This document shows positions 1 to 6,443 of a stretch of 11,654 bases of DNA, piece after piece. Within the stretch, counting starts at the first letter, position 1; every line of letters begins with the position of its first letter. The notes under the pieces were generated by a model that saw nothing but the letters and a program-made list of their open reading frames with translations, did no database searches and was not told the origin of the DNA. This DNA is from an uncultured Pseudomonadota bacterium (GTDB lineage: Bacteria > Pseudomonadota > Gammaproteobacteria > Burkholderiales > Eutrophovitaceae). The DNA lies in contig CALJLA010000062.1 of the NCBI GenBank assembly GCA_937983055.1, positions 1 to 11,654 of the forward strand. Direction: 5' to 3'. The translations under genes and the position numbers were made by a program.

Positions 1-30
1 CCGCTTTCCCGTTGCCGAATCGTCGAAAAA

Positions 31-1203
31 TCACACCGTCGCCACCGGGGTGGCCGGCGAGCCCACTGCTCCGGTCAACCGCAGCGGCGGCGCCGTGAGC
101 AGGAAGCGATTGCGCTTGCGGTCGCGCAGCCACGCGGCCAGCTCGGACAGGTACCACAGCTCGCCGAGATTCACGCCCAGCTTGAACAGGCAGTGCTCGT
201 GCAGCGGCAGCGTCGCGCAGCAACCGTCCCGCGCCGTCGCCGGAATCGCCTCCACCGCGTAGTTGTCGGCCACCAGCACCGCGAGCTTGCTGTCGGTAAT
301 CCACTGCAGCAGCTTCGGGTCGCGACCGTCGAGGGCCGCGCAGGCGTTCTCGAGCGCATGGCCGTCCGGATGCCCCTTCATGTCGACGATGAGCTGCGCA
401 AATCCGGTGTGCAGGCACACCATGTCGCCCGCTTCGACCGCGACCTTGTCCTGCTCCATGATGCGCATCAGCCGTTCGTAGCCCACCAGCTCGCGCGCGC
501 GGCCGACGTGCGCGTGCAGGTCGATCATCACTGCGCGCCCTTGCACGCATTTCTGCGCCATGTTTTCCACGCCGAGCGCCTGCACATGGGTCGTGGTCTT
601 GGCCGGCACACTGCCGACCGCACCGGCGTCGTCCGGGCTGGCCGGTCCCACGATCTCCTTGCCGCCGCGATAGCCGTTGTAGAAAACGGGCTCGGGATGA
701 CCGTCGCCGTCGGCATCGAACAACTGGCCGACATGGGCAAGGCTGTCCCACTGCGTCGAGTACTGCAGGTGCAGGATCACCGCGTCGTCGTTGATGACGT
801 CGGTCGCCTCGGGATGGTCGCGCTGAACCAGGTAGTTCATGTTGGGGCGGCCGTTTCTCAGCGTCGGCCGCAACACCGGCGGAAACCTGCGCGGATTGAG
901 CACGTTGCCGCCGGGGTACTCGAGCGGCAGGCTGAGGCAGAAGGTCTGGCCTTCCCTGACCTCGGCGATGCCCTGCCTGACCTTCTCCGGCGTCAGCAGG
1001 TTGAGGCGGCCGAGCTGGTCGTCCGCGCCGAAGTCCCCCCAGTTCGATCCAGGCGGTCGTTGTTTGATTCGTTGTTGCTCCTTGAGCAGCGTTTGCCCGG
1101 AAAAAATAGCGCGCCGGCGGGCTTTACGGGCCGCCCGATGCGCCTCCGCCCCTGAGGTGGGCGTTACGCGACGCGCACGGGGCGGCGCGTCTGCGGGTTG
1201 CAC
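31..1203 (-). CDS. Cyclase family protein (kynurenine formamidase-like metal hydrolase)
   Basis: Predicted cytoplasmic metal-dependent hydrolase of the cyclase family (Pfam Cyclase, PF04199), related to kynurenine formamidase and isatin hydrolase; these open amide, lactone or ring substrates. Recognisable core begins at about 1068 (IKQRPPGSNWGDFGADDQ...) and runs about 345 aa to the TGA at 31-33. Counting from 1068: a QYSTQWDSLAH block at residues 102-112 takes the place of the family's HxGTHxDxxxH metal motif, an acidic DADGDGHPE loop follows at 118-126, then GVENMAQKCVQGRAVMIDL, and a C-terminal LPLHEHCLFKLGVNLGELWYL block supplies the late His and Glu. The start is uncertain. The only canonical in-frame start close upstream is GTG at 1203, which adds 45 low-complexity, Arg-rich residues. 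An AAGGAG at 1083-1078 lies 9 nt before an in-frame ATC at 1068-1066. No signal peptide. It is transcribed divergently from the AtuA gene. Family sure, start and substrate unknown. Confidence 0.85.
   Translation of the reverse strand: MQPADAPPRARRVTPTSGAEAHRAARKARRRAIFSGQTLLKEQQRIKQRPPGSNWGDFGADDQLGRLNLLTPEKVRQGIAEVREGQTFCLSLPLEYPGGNVLNPRRFPPVLRPTLRNGRPNMNYLVQRDHPEATDVINDDAVILHLQYSTQWDSLAHVGQLFDADGDGHPEPVFYNGYRGGKEIVGPASPDDAGAVGSVPAKTTTHVQALGVENMAQKCVQGRAVMIDLHAHVGRARELVGYERLMRIMEQDKVAVEAGDMVCLHTGFAQLIVDMKGHPDGHALENACAALDGRDPKLLQWITDSKLAVLVADNYAVEAIPATARDGCCATLPLHEHCLFKLGVNLGELWYLSELAAWLRDRKRNRFLLTAPPLRLTGAVGSPATPVATV
1078..1083 (-). promoter_or_regulatory. Possible ribosome binding site for the cyclase gene ahead of a non-canonical ATC
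   Basis: AAGGAG on the minus strand, followed by 9 nt and then an in-frame ATC (1068-1066) exactly where the conserved cyclase sequence begins. The sequence itself is within the coding frame of the longer GTG-started form, so it may be a coincidence (Lys-Glu codons). Start use is inferred only. Confidence 0.3.
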
Positions 1204-1393
1204 GTGAACGCGCCTGCGCCCGCCACGCCCAACCGGCGTATGGAAAAACCAAAAGGGATGCGTTCGCGATCGCGGTACACGGTGCGGCTGTGCGCACCGG
1301 CTGTCGATCGTGGTAACGGCTTCGTTGGACCCGGCGGCCGCGCGAACGCGACGCACAGCAGATGCCGTGCACTGCGAACGCAGGCGTGGGCAT
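1124..1393 (-). other. Possible leader ORF (89 codons) with strong RBS, upstream and out of frame of the cyclase gene
   Basis: An ATG at 1393-1391 is preceded by GAGGGGGAGGAG (1411-1400) at a 6-nt spacing and opens an 89-codon frame ending in TAA at 1126-1124, 55 nt before the ATC candidate start of the cyclase. The translation (MPTPAFAVHGICC..., then Arg/Ala/Ser-rich) resembles no family I know and looks like untranslated high-GC sequence. It could be a leader peptide, the remnant of the cyclase's former start in another frame, or simply a 5' untranslated region with a chance ATG. I do not claim it is a real protein. Confidence 0.2.
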
Positions 1394-1399
1394 CGGGAT

Positions 1400-1411
1400 C
1401 TCCTCCCCCTC
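1400..1411 (-). promoter_or_regulatory. Strong Shine-Dalgarno GAGGGGGAGGAG
   Basis: Purine-rich Shine-Dalgarno on the minus strand, 6 nt before an ATG at 1393. It is the best ribosome binding site on this strand upstream of the cyclase, but the ATG it serves is not in the cyclase frame. Confidence 0.4.
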
Positions 1412-1456
1412 GGTTTCTCTGTTGTGATGGCGCCGGCGTGACCGGCTTTTGTCCCG

Positions 1457-1485
1457 ATCATCGATTCCGAAGGTACACTTGTCAA
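1457..1485 (-). promoter_or_regulatory. Sigma70-like promoter candidate for the cyclase gene
   Basis: Minus-strand TTGACA (1485-1480, a perfect -35 consensus), a 17-nt spacer, then GATGAT (1462-1457, 4 of 6 matches to TATAAT). Transcription would start near 1450 and run through the strong Shine-Dalgarno at 1411-1400 toward the cyclase gene. Read by eye; no transcript evidence. Confidence 0.4.
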
Positions 1486-1626
1486 GCAGCAGTTCTAGCC
1501 GCCGGAATCATGCATTCCGCGCGCACACCCGAGAAATCGCTACGTCTCCCTGCCTGTCGGCTTCGTCGTTTTGCAGTGCAGAACAATCGGGAGGCGGCTC
1601 GCGAAGCGCTTGAAACAAGGAGAGAA

Positions 1627-2982
1627 ATGACACGCACGGTGCGCATCGGCGCGGGCTCGGCCTGGTGGGGCGACCGCATCGAGCCGGCAGCGCTGAACGC
1701 GGCACAGGGGAAACTCGACTATCTGTGTTTCGAGACCATGGCCGAAGCCACCATCTCTGCCGCACAGGTGCGCAAGCGTCGCGATCCGTCTTTTCCCGGG
1801 TACGACACTTATCTCGACGACCGCATGCGCGCGGTGCTGCCGCCGTGCCTCGCGCACGGCACCCGCATCGTGACCAACCAGGGCTGGATCAATCCCGATG
1901 GTGCGGCGCAGCGCATCGTGCACTGGCTGCGCGAACTGGGTGCAAAAGGCGTGAAGGTCGCCGCCGTCAACGGCTCTCTGATCACCGACCGGGTGCTGGA
2001 GCTTACCGACCGCATTCTCGAAGACGGCCGGCCGACCCGCGCGCTGAAGGATTCGATCGTGTCGGCCGAGGTGTATCTCGGCGCCGAGCCGATCGTCGAG
2101 GCGCTGCAGGCGGGCGCGCGCATCGTGGTCTCGGGCCGCGTCGCCGATCCGTCCATCTTCATGGCGCCGATGATGTACGAATTCGGCTGGGGCGCGCTCG
2201 ATCACGCACGGCTCGGCGCCGGCAACGGCCTCGGCCACCTGATGGAATGCGGCGCGCAGGTCACCGGCGGTTATTTTGCCGATCCCGGCTTCAAGGACGT
2301 GCCCGATCCATGGAATCTGGCGTTTCCGATCGTCGAAGTGGAACCGGACGGCTCGGCAGTGCTCACCAAGGTGGCAGGCAGCGGCGGGGCGGTCACCCCG
2401 ATGACGGTGAAGGAACAGTTGTTCTATGAGGTGCACGACCCGGCCAACTACATCACGCCGGACGTGGTGGTCGATTTCACCGCGGCGCGTCTCGAGCAGA
2501 TCGGGCCGGACCGGGTGCGCGTCACCGGCCTTTCCGGCAAGCCGCGCACGCCCACGCTCAAGGTCTCGATCGGCTGCACTGAAGGCTTCATCGGCGAGGA
2601 CATGTTCTTCTACGCCGGCCCCGGCGCGCTGCGCCGGGCGCAGCTCGCGCGGCGAGTCCTGGAAGAGCGCTTCAGGATCGTCAAGCTGGACGCCGAGGAA
2701 GTGCGCATCGACTTTCTCGGGCTGAACGCGATTCACGGCGCGATGACGCCGCCCGACGCGCCCGAACCCTACGAGATAGCGGTGCGCGTCGCCGCCCGCA
2801 CCCGCACGCGCGAAGAAGCGAACAAGGTCGGCCGCGAGGTCGACGGCATGGCGGTCTCCGGCATCGGCATGACGGGAAAACGCGTGCCGCACCAGGACCG
2901 CGTGCGCGAGATCATCGGCGTATGGTCCTCGCTGGTGCCGCGCGAGAAGATCGTGCCTTCAATCAACTATTACGAGAGTTAG
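1627..2982 (+). CDS. Acyclic terpene utilization AtuA family protein (DUF1446)
   Basis: Predicted 451-aa cytoplasmic protein of the AtuA/DUF1446 family (PF07287). AtuA itself is named from the citronellol/geraniol degradation cluster of Pseudomonas; the biochemical role of the family is not firmly established and many members sit in other catabolic clusters. Visible family hallmarks: N-terminal RIGAGSAWWGDRIEPA, then LDYLCFETMAEATIS, VTNQGWINPDGAAQRI, GAKGVKVAAVNG, IVVSGRVADPSIFMAP, and a GHLMECGAQVTGGYF block near residue 205. Start chosen at ATG 1627 because AAGGAG (1617-1622) lies just upstream and the family N-terminus begins there; the frame is open further upstream but that part is not protein-like. 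In many relatives this domain is followed, in the same polypeptide, by the small domain that is encoded here separately at 3208-3561. Probably co-transcribed with that gene through the inverted repeat that separates them. Confidence 0.93.
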   Translation: MTRTVRIGAGSAWWGDRIEPAALNAAQGKLDYLCFETMAEATISAAQVRKRRDPSFPGYDTYLDDRMRAVLPPCLAHGTRIVTNQGWINPDGAAQRIVHWLRELGAKGVKVAAVNGSLITDRVLELTDRILEDGRPTRALKDSIVSAEVYLGAEPIVEALQAGARIVVSGRVADPSIFMAPMMYEFGWGALDHARLGAGNGLGHLMECGAQVTGGYFADPGFKDVPDPWNLAFPIVEVEPDGSAVLTKVAGSGGAVTPMTVKEQLFYEVHDPANYITPDVVVDFTAARLEQIGPDRVRVTGLSGKPRTPTLKVSIGCTEGFIGEDMFFYAGPGALRRAQLARRVLEERFRIVKLDAEEVRIDFLGLNAIHGAMTPPDAPEPYEIAVRVAARTRTREEANKVGREVDGMAVSGIGMTGKRVPHQDRVREIIGVWSSLVPREKIVPSINYYES

Positions 2983-2993
2983 GATCTGCAGTT

Positions 2994-3169
2994 ACCACAG
3001 AGACACAGAGGCACAGAGAAAACCGCCGCAGAACTGCGCTTGGAATCGGCAAGCGGCCCTCGCGCCGGAAGGCGACTGGCGAGATAACCGCATCGTGGCC
3101 GTGGGCAACGATTGCAGATTCGTTATTACCTGCGCTCAGGGGTTCTCTGCGCCTCTGTGTCTCTGTGGT
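2994..3169. repeat. Long inverted-repeat element with 8-nt tandem arms (CACAGAGR type)
   Basis: Left arm 2994-3024 and right arm 3141-3169 are inverted copies: 19 nt match perfectly (accacagagacacagaggc), then a single a/g difference and a further cagagaa. Each arm is a tandem of an 8-mer (cacagaga, cacagagg, cacagaga). The 116-nt interior contains small hairpins of its own: CGCTTG/CAAGCG at 3037-3055 and CGCC-GGAA-GGCG at 3063-3074. The element starts 11 nt after the AtuA stop and ends 38 nt before the next ATG. Translations of such arms give TTETQRHRE- and LCLCVSVV-like peptides, which I recall from spurious hypothetical proteins in many environmental genomes. A transposition or RNA role is unproven; no terminal T run, so it is not a standard intrinsic terminator. 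Confidence 0.85.
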
Positions 3170-3207
3170 GAAAGCGTCCCCTTGCAAGGGGCACTGGAGC
3201 CGAGAAT

Positions 3208-3561
3208 ATGAAAGTCATGCTGCAACACCTTGCCCACTGCCGCTCGGGAGACAAGGGCAACACGTCCAATATCTCGGTGATCGCCTACGAGCCGGAGTTC
3301 TATCCCCTGCTGAAGGAACAGCTCACCGCCGAACGTTTCAAGGCGCACTACGCCGGCGTCGTGACGGGCACGGTCACGCGCTATGAAGTCGACGGCCTGG
3401 GCGCGCTCAACTTCGTGGCCGAAGGCGCGCTGGGCGGCGGCGTATCCCGCAGCCTGTGCCTGGACAACTACGGCAAGTCGCTGTCCTCGCGCGTGCTCGC
3501 GTTCGAGATCGACGTGCCGGACGCACTGCGGGCGAAACTGCACGGGCCGGGCCCGCGCTAG
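3208..3561 (+). CDS. AtuA-related small protein (AtuA-like C-terminal domain)
   Basis: 117-aa protein matching the small domain that accompanies or is fused to AtuA/DUF1446 proteins (AtuA-like ferredoxin-fold domain). Hallmarks: LAHCRSGDKGNTSNISVIA at residues 8-26, and DGLGALNFVAEGALGGGVSRS at about 62-82 followed by LCLDNYGKSLSSRVLAFEIDVP. Biochemical function unknown; it presumably acts together with the 451-aa AtuA protein, and the two add up to about 568 aa, the size range of fused relatives. ATG 3208 is preceded by a modest GGAG (3195-3198); a second ATG at 3217 would remove three residues. The gene lies 38 nt downstream of the inverted repeat. Its TAG (3559-3561) overlaps the TAG of the convergent gene within one CTAG. 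Confidence 0.88.
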   Translation: MKVMLQHLAHCRSGDKGNTSNISVIAYEPEFYPLLKEQLTAERFKAHYAGVVTGTVTRYEVDGLGALNFVAEGALGGGVSRSLCLDNYGKSLSSRVLAFEIDVPDALRAKLHGPGPR

Positions 3562-4190
3562 GGCTGCGCGAGGTCCCAGCGCACAGTCAGCAGCAGGCTG
3601 TCGCCGCCGGTGTCGAGCTTGCCCCCGGTCAGCGCCCCGAAATCCGCCCGGAGTTCGGTGCGGCGGAACTCGGCGCCGATCGACCAGCGCTCGCCGACCG
3701 GCAGGCTCACGCCCGCCAGCCACTGGTAGCCGACGTGAGTGTCGTCCTCCTCGTGCCAGGCCGGCAGGCCGAACACAGTCCCGAACACCGTCAACTGGGA
3801 TATGTAGATCCCCGCGCCCAGTCCGACATAAGGCCGCAGCGGCCCGATCGGGTGGCCGAGCTTCACCACTGCGGCCATGCCGGATACCGTCAGGTCGGCG
3901 CGCTCATCGACGGTAACGAATCCGCCCGACGGAATGCCAGGCGGGGTGTCGAATTCCTGCTCAAGGTAGATCACGTCCAGTTCCAGCGAGAGGTAACGCG
4001 ATCGCTGGTATCCCAGCGCGGCGGCGATGGCAAAGTCGCCGTCGCGGTTCGTCGCCAGCGCGGATGAACCTTCGGGGTCGAAGCTGCCCACACCAACACT
4101 GACGTACAGAGGAACCGTGTCGGCGGCCGACGCAGGGGCTGCCGCCATTGCCAGCGACAGCAGCGCAGCACACAGAAGCCAGCGGATCAT
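3558..4190 (-). CDS. Outer membrane beta-barrel protein
   Basis: 210-aa exported protein. Residues 1-22 form a Sec signal peptide (MIRWLLCAALLSLAMAAAPASA) with likely cleavage ASA|AD. The mature part shows alternating hydrophobic and aromatic strands typical of a small 8-strand barrel (OMP_b-brl / OmpW- or opacity-type): PLYVSVGVGSF, FAIAAALGYQ, YLSLELDVIYLEQEF, LRPYVGLGAGIYIS, VGYQWLAGVSLP, RWSIGAEFRRTELRADF, and a last strand SLLLTVRWDL. It ends in AQP instead of the usual terminal aromatic residue. Start ATG at 4190 is chosen for the signal peptide; the frame is open to 4538 but the added N-terminus would bury it. Ligand unknown. Convergent with the AtuA-like gene and divergent from the LEA2 lipoprotein gene (172 bp apart). 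Confidence 0.85.
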   Translation of the reverse strand: MIRWLLCAALLSLAMAAAPASAADTVPLYVSVGVGSFDPEGSSALATNRDGDFAIAAALGYQRSRYLSLELDVIYLEQEFDTPPGIPSGGFVTVDERADLTVSGMAAVVKLGHPIGPLRPYVGLGAGIYISQLTVFGTVFGLPAWHEEDDTHVGYQWLAGVSLPVGERWSIGAEFRRTELRADFGALTGGKLDTGGDSLLLTVRWDLAQP

Positions 4191-4362
4191 GTTTGCCCGC
4201 CTTTCCCGGGCGACAGGACGCCCGTGCCTGAAATATAGTTCAGCGACCGGGTTCTGCAGCGCGACCCGACGAGCGGTCGTCTCTGCCGAGCCGCCCGGGT
4301 CATGCCGGCACAGCATCTGCGATACGATGTCCTGCACATACAGAACCGGAAGACCGAATACG

Positions 4363-5208
4363 ATGCCAAGATCAATCGCCCTGCTTGCGTTGCTCCCGAT
4401 CGTCTTCGCCGCCGGCTGCCAGTCGGTGGGCGACCTGATCAACGCCGCGCCGCAGCCGAGCGCGCGGGTGGTCGGCGCCGACCTGCGCAATCTCAAGGTT
4501 GACAGCGCCGACCTGCTGTTCCACGTCGAGGTGACCAATCCCTACACCACCGACCTGCCGGTGGCGAGCCTCGCCTACGTGCTGGACAGCCGCGGCACCA
4601 CCTTGCTCGAAGGCGCCATCCAGCCCACCGGCGCGATTCCCGCGCGCGGCAGTTCGGTGCTGCAGCTGCCGGCGAGTATCAGCGTCAGCTCTTTGCTGGC
4701 GGCGCTTTCCGGCGTGCAGCCCGGCGCGGTCGTTCCCTGGCGCGCCGACTTCATCGTCACCATCGACGCGCCGGTGCTCGGCCGCGTGAAACTGCCGCTG
4801 TCGCGCAGCGGCGAACTGCCGGTGCCGGCGATTCCCGGCGTGGAGGTCGTCGGCTTCGACGTCGGCAGCCTGAGCCTCGACCAGGCCGAGGCGGTCGCCA
4901 CCCTCAAGGTCACCAACACCAACCGCTTCGCGCTCGATCTCGGCAAGATGGCGTTCACGCTCGACCTCGCCAACGCACCGGTGGCACGCACCAGCGTGTC
5001 GAGCGCGGCCAGGCTTTCGCCCGGCGAGTCGGCGACCGTCAAGGTGCCGATCAGCTTTTCGCCGCGCGCCTTCGGGTTGCCGCTGTTCAGGCTGCTGCAG
5101 GGCGACGCGGTCAACTACCGGTTGACCGGCTACCTCGAAGCCGATTCGAAGTACGCGCCGTTGTCGGCCCCGTTCACGTCCAGCGGACGCGTCGGCATCG
5201 GCCGGTAG
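4363..5208 (+). CDS. LEA type 2 family lipoprotein (two WHy-like domains)
   Basis: 281-aa predicted lipoprotein. Residues 1-18 are a lipoprotein signal ending in the lipobox AAGC with Cys19 as lipidation site. Two copies of a LEA2/WHy-type beta-sandwich follow: about 33-150 (VGADLRNLKVDSADLLFHVEVTNPYTTDLPV...) and about 160-275 (VVGFDVGSLSLDQAEAVATLKVTNTNRFALDL...). Both carry the family's V-T-N-P/T motif after an alternating strand. LEA2/WHy proteins in plants and bacteria are linked to water stress; the role of bacterial lipoprotein members is not well known, and an envelope-associated structural role is an inference. ATG 4363 gives a standard-length signal; an in-frame ATG at 4327 would add 12 residues. 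Divergently transcribed from the beta-barrel gene. Confidence 0.85.
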   Translation: MPRSIALLALLPIVFAAGCQSVGDLINAAPQPSARVVGADLRNLKVDSADLLFHVEVTNPYTTDLPVASLAYVLDSRGTTLLEGAIQPTGAIPARGSSVLQLPASISVSSLLAALSGVQPGAVVPWRADFIVTIDAPVLGRVKLPLSRSGELPVPAIPGVEVVGFDVGSLSLDQAEAVATLKVTNTNRFALDLGKMAFTLDLANAPVARTSVSSAARLSPGESATVKVPISFSPRAFGLPLFRLLQGDAVNYRLTGYLEADSKYAPLSAPFTSSGRVGIGR

Positions 5209-5282
5209 AATGCGTCGGCTGCGGTCCGCGCGCGGGCCGTATCGGCGAGAAGCCGCCATAACGAAGCAAGAAAAAGAGCCGC

Positions 5283-5798
5283 ATGACAGTCCACTGGAGC
5301 CAGTCGCTCTACCGCCTGCTCAAGCAGCAGTCGATCCGCCAGGTGGCGATCGTGCCCGATGCCGGCCACGCGGCGCTCATTCGCCTTTGCGAGAACGATC
5401 CTGAATTGAAGCTGGTGCGCCTGACCACCGAGGAGGAAGGCGTGGCGCTCGCGGTGGGGGCCTGGCTGGGCGGCCAGAAAAGCCTGCTGCTGATGCAGTC
5501 CAGCGGCGTCGGCAACTGCATCAACATGCTGTCGATGCTGTCCACATGCCAGGTGCCGCTGCCGATGTGGATCACCATGCGTGGCGACTGGGCGGAGTTC
5601 AATCCCTGGCAGGTGCCGATGGGGCGGGCCACGCCCGCGGTGCTCGAGGCGATGGGCACGCTGGTGACGCGCGCAGACCGTGAAGAAGACATCGCGCCGC
5701 TCGCCGAAGGCGTGCTGCGCATCGCCTACAACACCCTGCGCCCGGCCGCGTTGCTGCTCGGCCAGCGCCTGCTCGGCGCCAAGACCTTCGAGGACTGA
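5283..5798 (+). CDS. Thiamine-diphosphate enzyme, PYR-domain (alpha) subunit, sulfopyruvate/phosphonopyruvate decarboxylase-like
   Basis: 171-aa protein corresponding to the N-terminal pyrimidine-binding (PYR) half of a TPP-dependent decarboxylase, encoded alone as in the alpha subunit of sulfopyruvate decarboxylase (ComD type). The TEEEGVALAVGAWLGG block (residues 49-64) carries the Glu (E50 by alignment) expected to activate the aminopyrimidine of TPP, followed by LLLMQSSGVGNCINML, a strong match to this subfamily. Later PLPMWITMRGDWAEFNPWQ is also typical. It should pair with the next gene, which starts 2 nt after its stop. Expected reaction: decarboxylation of a 2-oxoacid; substrate undetermined, since no coenzyme M or phosphonate genes are nearby. 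No strong Shine-Dalgarno (AAGAAAAAGAG region). The 74-nt gap after the LEA2 gene allows either co-transcription or its own promoter. Confidence 0.88.
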   Translation: MTVHWSQSLYRLLKQQSIRQVAIVPDAGHAALIRLCENDPELKLVRLTTEEEGVALAVGAWLGGQKSLLLMQSSGVGNCINMLSMLSTCQVPLPMWITMRGDWAEFNPWQVPMGRATPAVLEAMGTLVTRADREEDIAPLAEGVLRIAYNTLRPAALLLGQRLLGAKTFED

Positions 5799-5800
5799 CC

Positions 5801-6412
5801 ATGGCCGAGACGAATCGCGAAGGCAACACGCTCGACCGCCGCGAGGTTGTAAAAGCGCTGCTCGCCGTGCGCGGCGAACTTCTGGTGGTGGCCGGGCTGG
5901 GCGCCCCGGCCTGGGATGCAACCGAAGCCGGCGACCATGCGCTGACATTTCCGCTGTGGGGCGGCATGGGCGGCGCCGCGATGATCGGCCTGGGCCTGGC
6001 GCTGGCGCAGCCGCAGCGGCCGGTGCTGGTGCTGACCGGCGACGGCGAGCTGCTGATGGGGCTCGGCTCGCTCGCCACCATCGGTGTGTCGCAGCCGAAG
6101 AACCTGTCGGTGGTGGTACTCGACAACGAGCGCTACGGCGAAACCGGCATGCAGGCCACCCACACCGCCTACGGCGTCGACCTCGCCGCCGCCGCGACTG
6201 CCTGCCGCTTCGCGGCCGCCACGATCGTCCGCACGGACGACGAAGTCAGCGCCTTGCGCGGCGCGATGCACGCTATGCAGGGTCCGCTGTTCGCGCAGGT
6301 CAAGGTCGCGCCCGACAAGCTCAAACTCACCCTGCCGCCGCGCGACGGCGCGCATCTGAAGAACCGATTCCGGGAAGCCCTGCTCGGCGACCATGCGCAT
6401 TTCCAGCATTGA
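5801..6412 (+). CDS. Thiamine-diphosphate enzyme, PP-domain (beta) subunit
   Basis: 203-aa protein: the C-terminal diphosphate-binding half of the same split decarboxylase (ComE-like / phosphonopyruvate decarboxylase C-terminal half). The TPP and Mg2+ binding motif is clear: GDG at 80-82, then 25 residues, then DN at 108-109, followed by ERYGETGMQATHTAYGVDL. FPLWGGMGGAAMIGLGLALA (50-69) is the usual helix before it. The start ATG lies 2 nt beyond the TGA of the alpha subunit, with GAGGA in the end of that gene as Shine-Dalgarno, so the two are translationally coupled and probably made in equal amounts; the active site should form between the two chains. It is followed by the nested inverted-repeat element. 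Confidence 0.9.
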   Translation: MAETNREGNTLDRREVVKALLAVRGELLVVAGLGAPAWDATEAGDHALTFPLWGGMGGAAMIGLGLALAQPQRPVLVLTGDGELLMGLGSLATIGVSQPKNLSVVVLDNERYGETGMQATHTAYGVDLAAAATACRFAAATIVRTDDEVSALRGAMHAMQGPLFAQVKVAPDKLKLTLPPRDGAHLKNRFREALLGDHAHFQH

Positions 6413-6443
6413 TGGAATCGGTGCGTAGGTATAAGAAAAGCGC

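Larger units (their letters stand above)
1204..1626. other. Divergent intergenic region between cyclase and AtuA genes
   Basis: About 420 bp with no convincing protein gene. It holds the minus-strand promoter candidate (1457-1485), the strong Shine-Dalgarno at 1400-1411, and a perfect 7-bp hairpin CGGTGCG-GCTGTG-CGCACCG at 1280-1299. A CGCGATCGCG palindrome lies near 1265-1274. A weak plus-strand sigma70-like pair, TTGTCC (1449-1454) and TACACT (1474-1479), is spaced 19 nt and overlaps the minus-strand promoter. The plus-strand 5' leader before the AtuA start would then be about 140 nt. Confidence 0.5.

Noticed and set aside
193..1155. 320-codon plus-strand ORF opposite the cyclase
   Set aside because: Shadow frame; the minus strand carries conserved cyclase-family blocks.
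1540..2892. 450-codon minus-strand ORF opposite the AtuA gene
   Set aside because: Shadow of a GC-rich gene: His/Arg/Ala/Asp-rich with no recognisable motif, while the plus strand carries a clear AtuA protein with RBS.
3141..3175. Intrinsic terminator formed by the inverted repeat
   Set aside because: The arms are far apart (116 nt) and no U tract follows; termination cannot be argued from the sequence.
2963..3187. Minus-strand 74-codon ORF in the AtuA spacer
   Set aside because: Its two ends translate the inverted-repeat arms (TTETQRRRE and LCLCVSVV), a typical repeat-derived spurious frame; no family resemblance or ribosome binding site.
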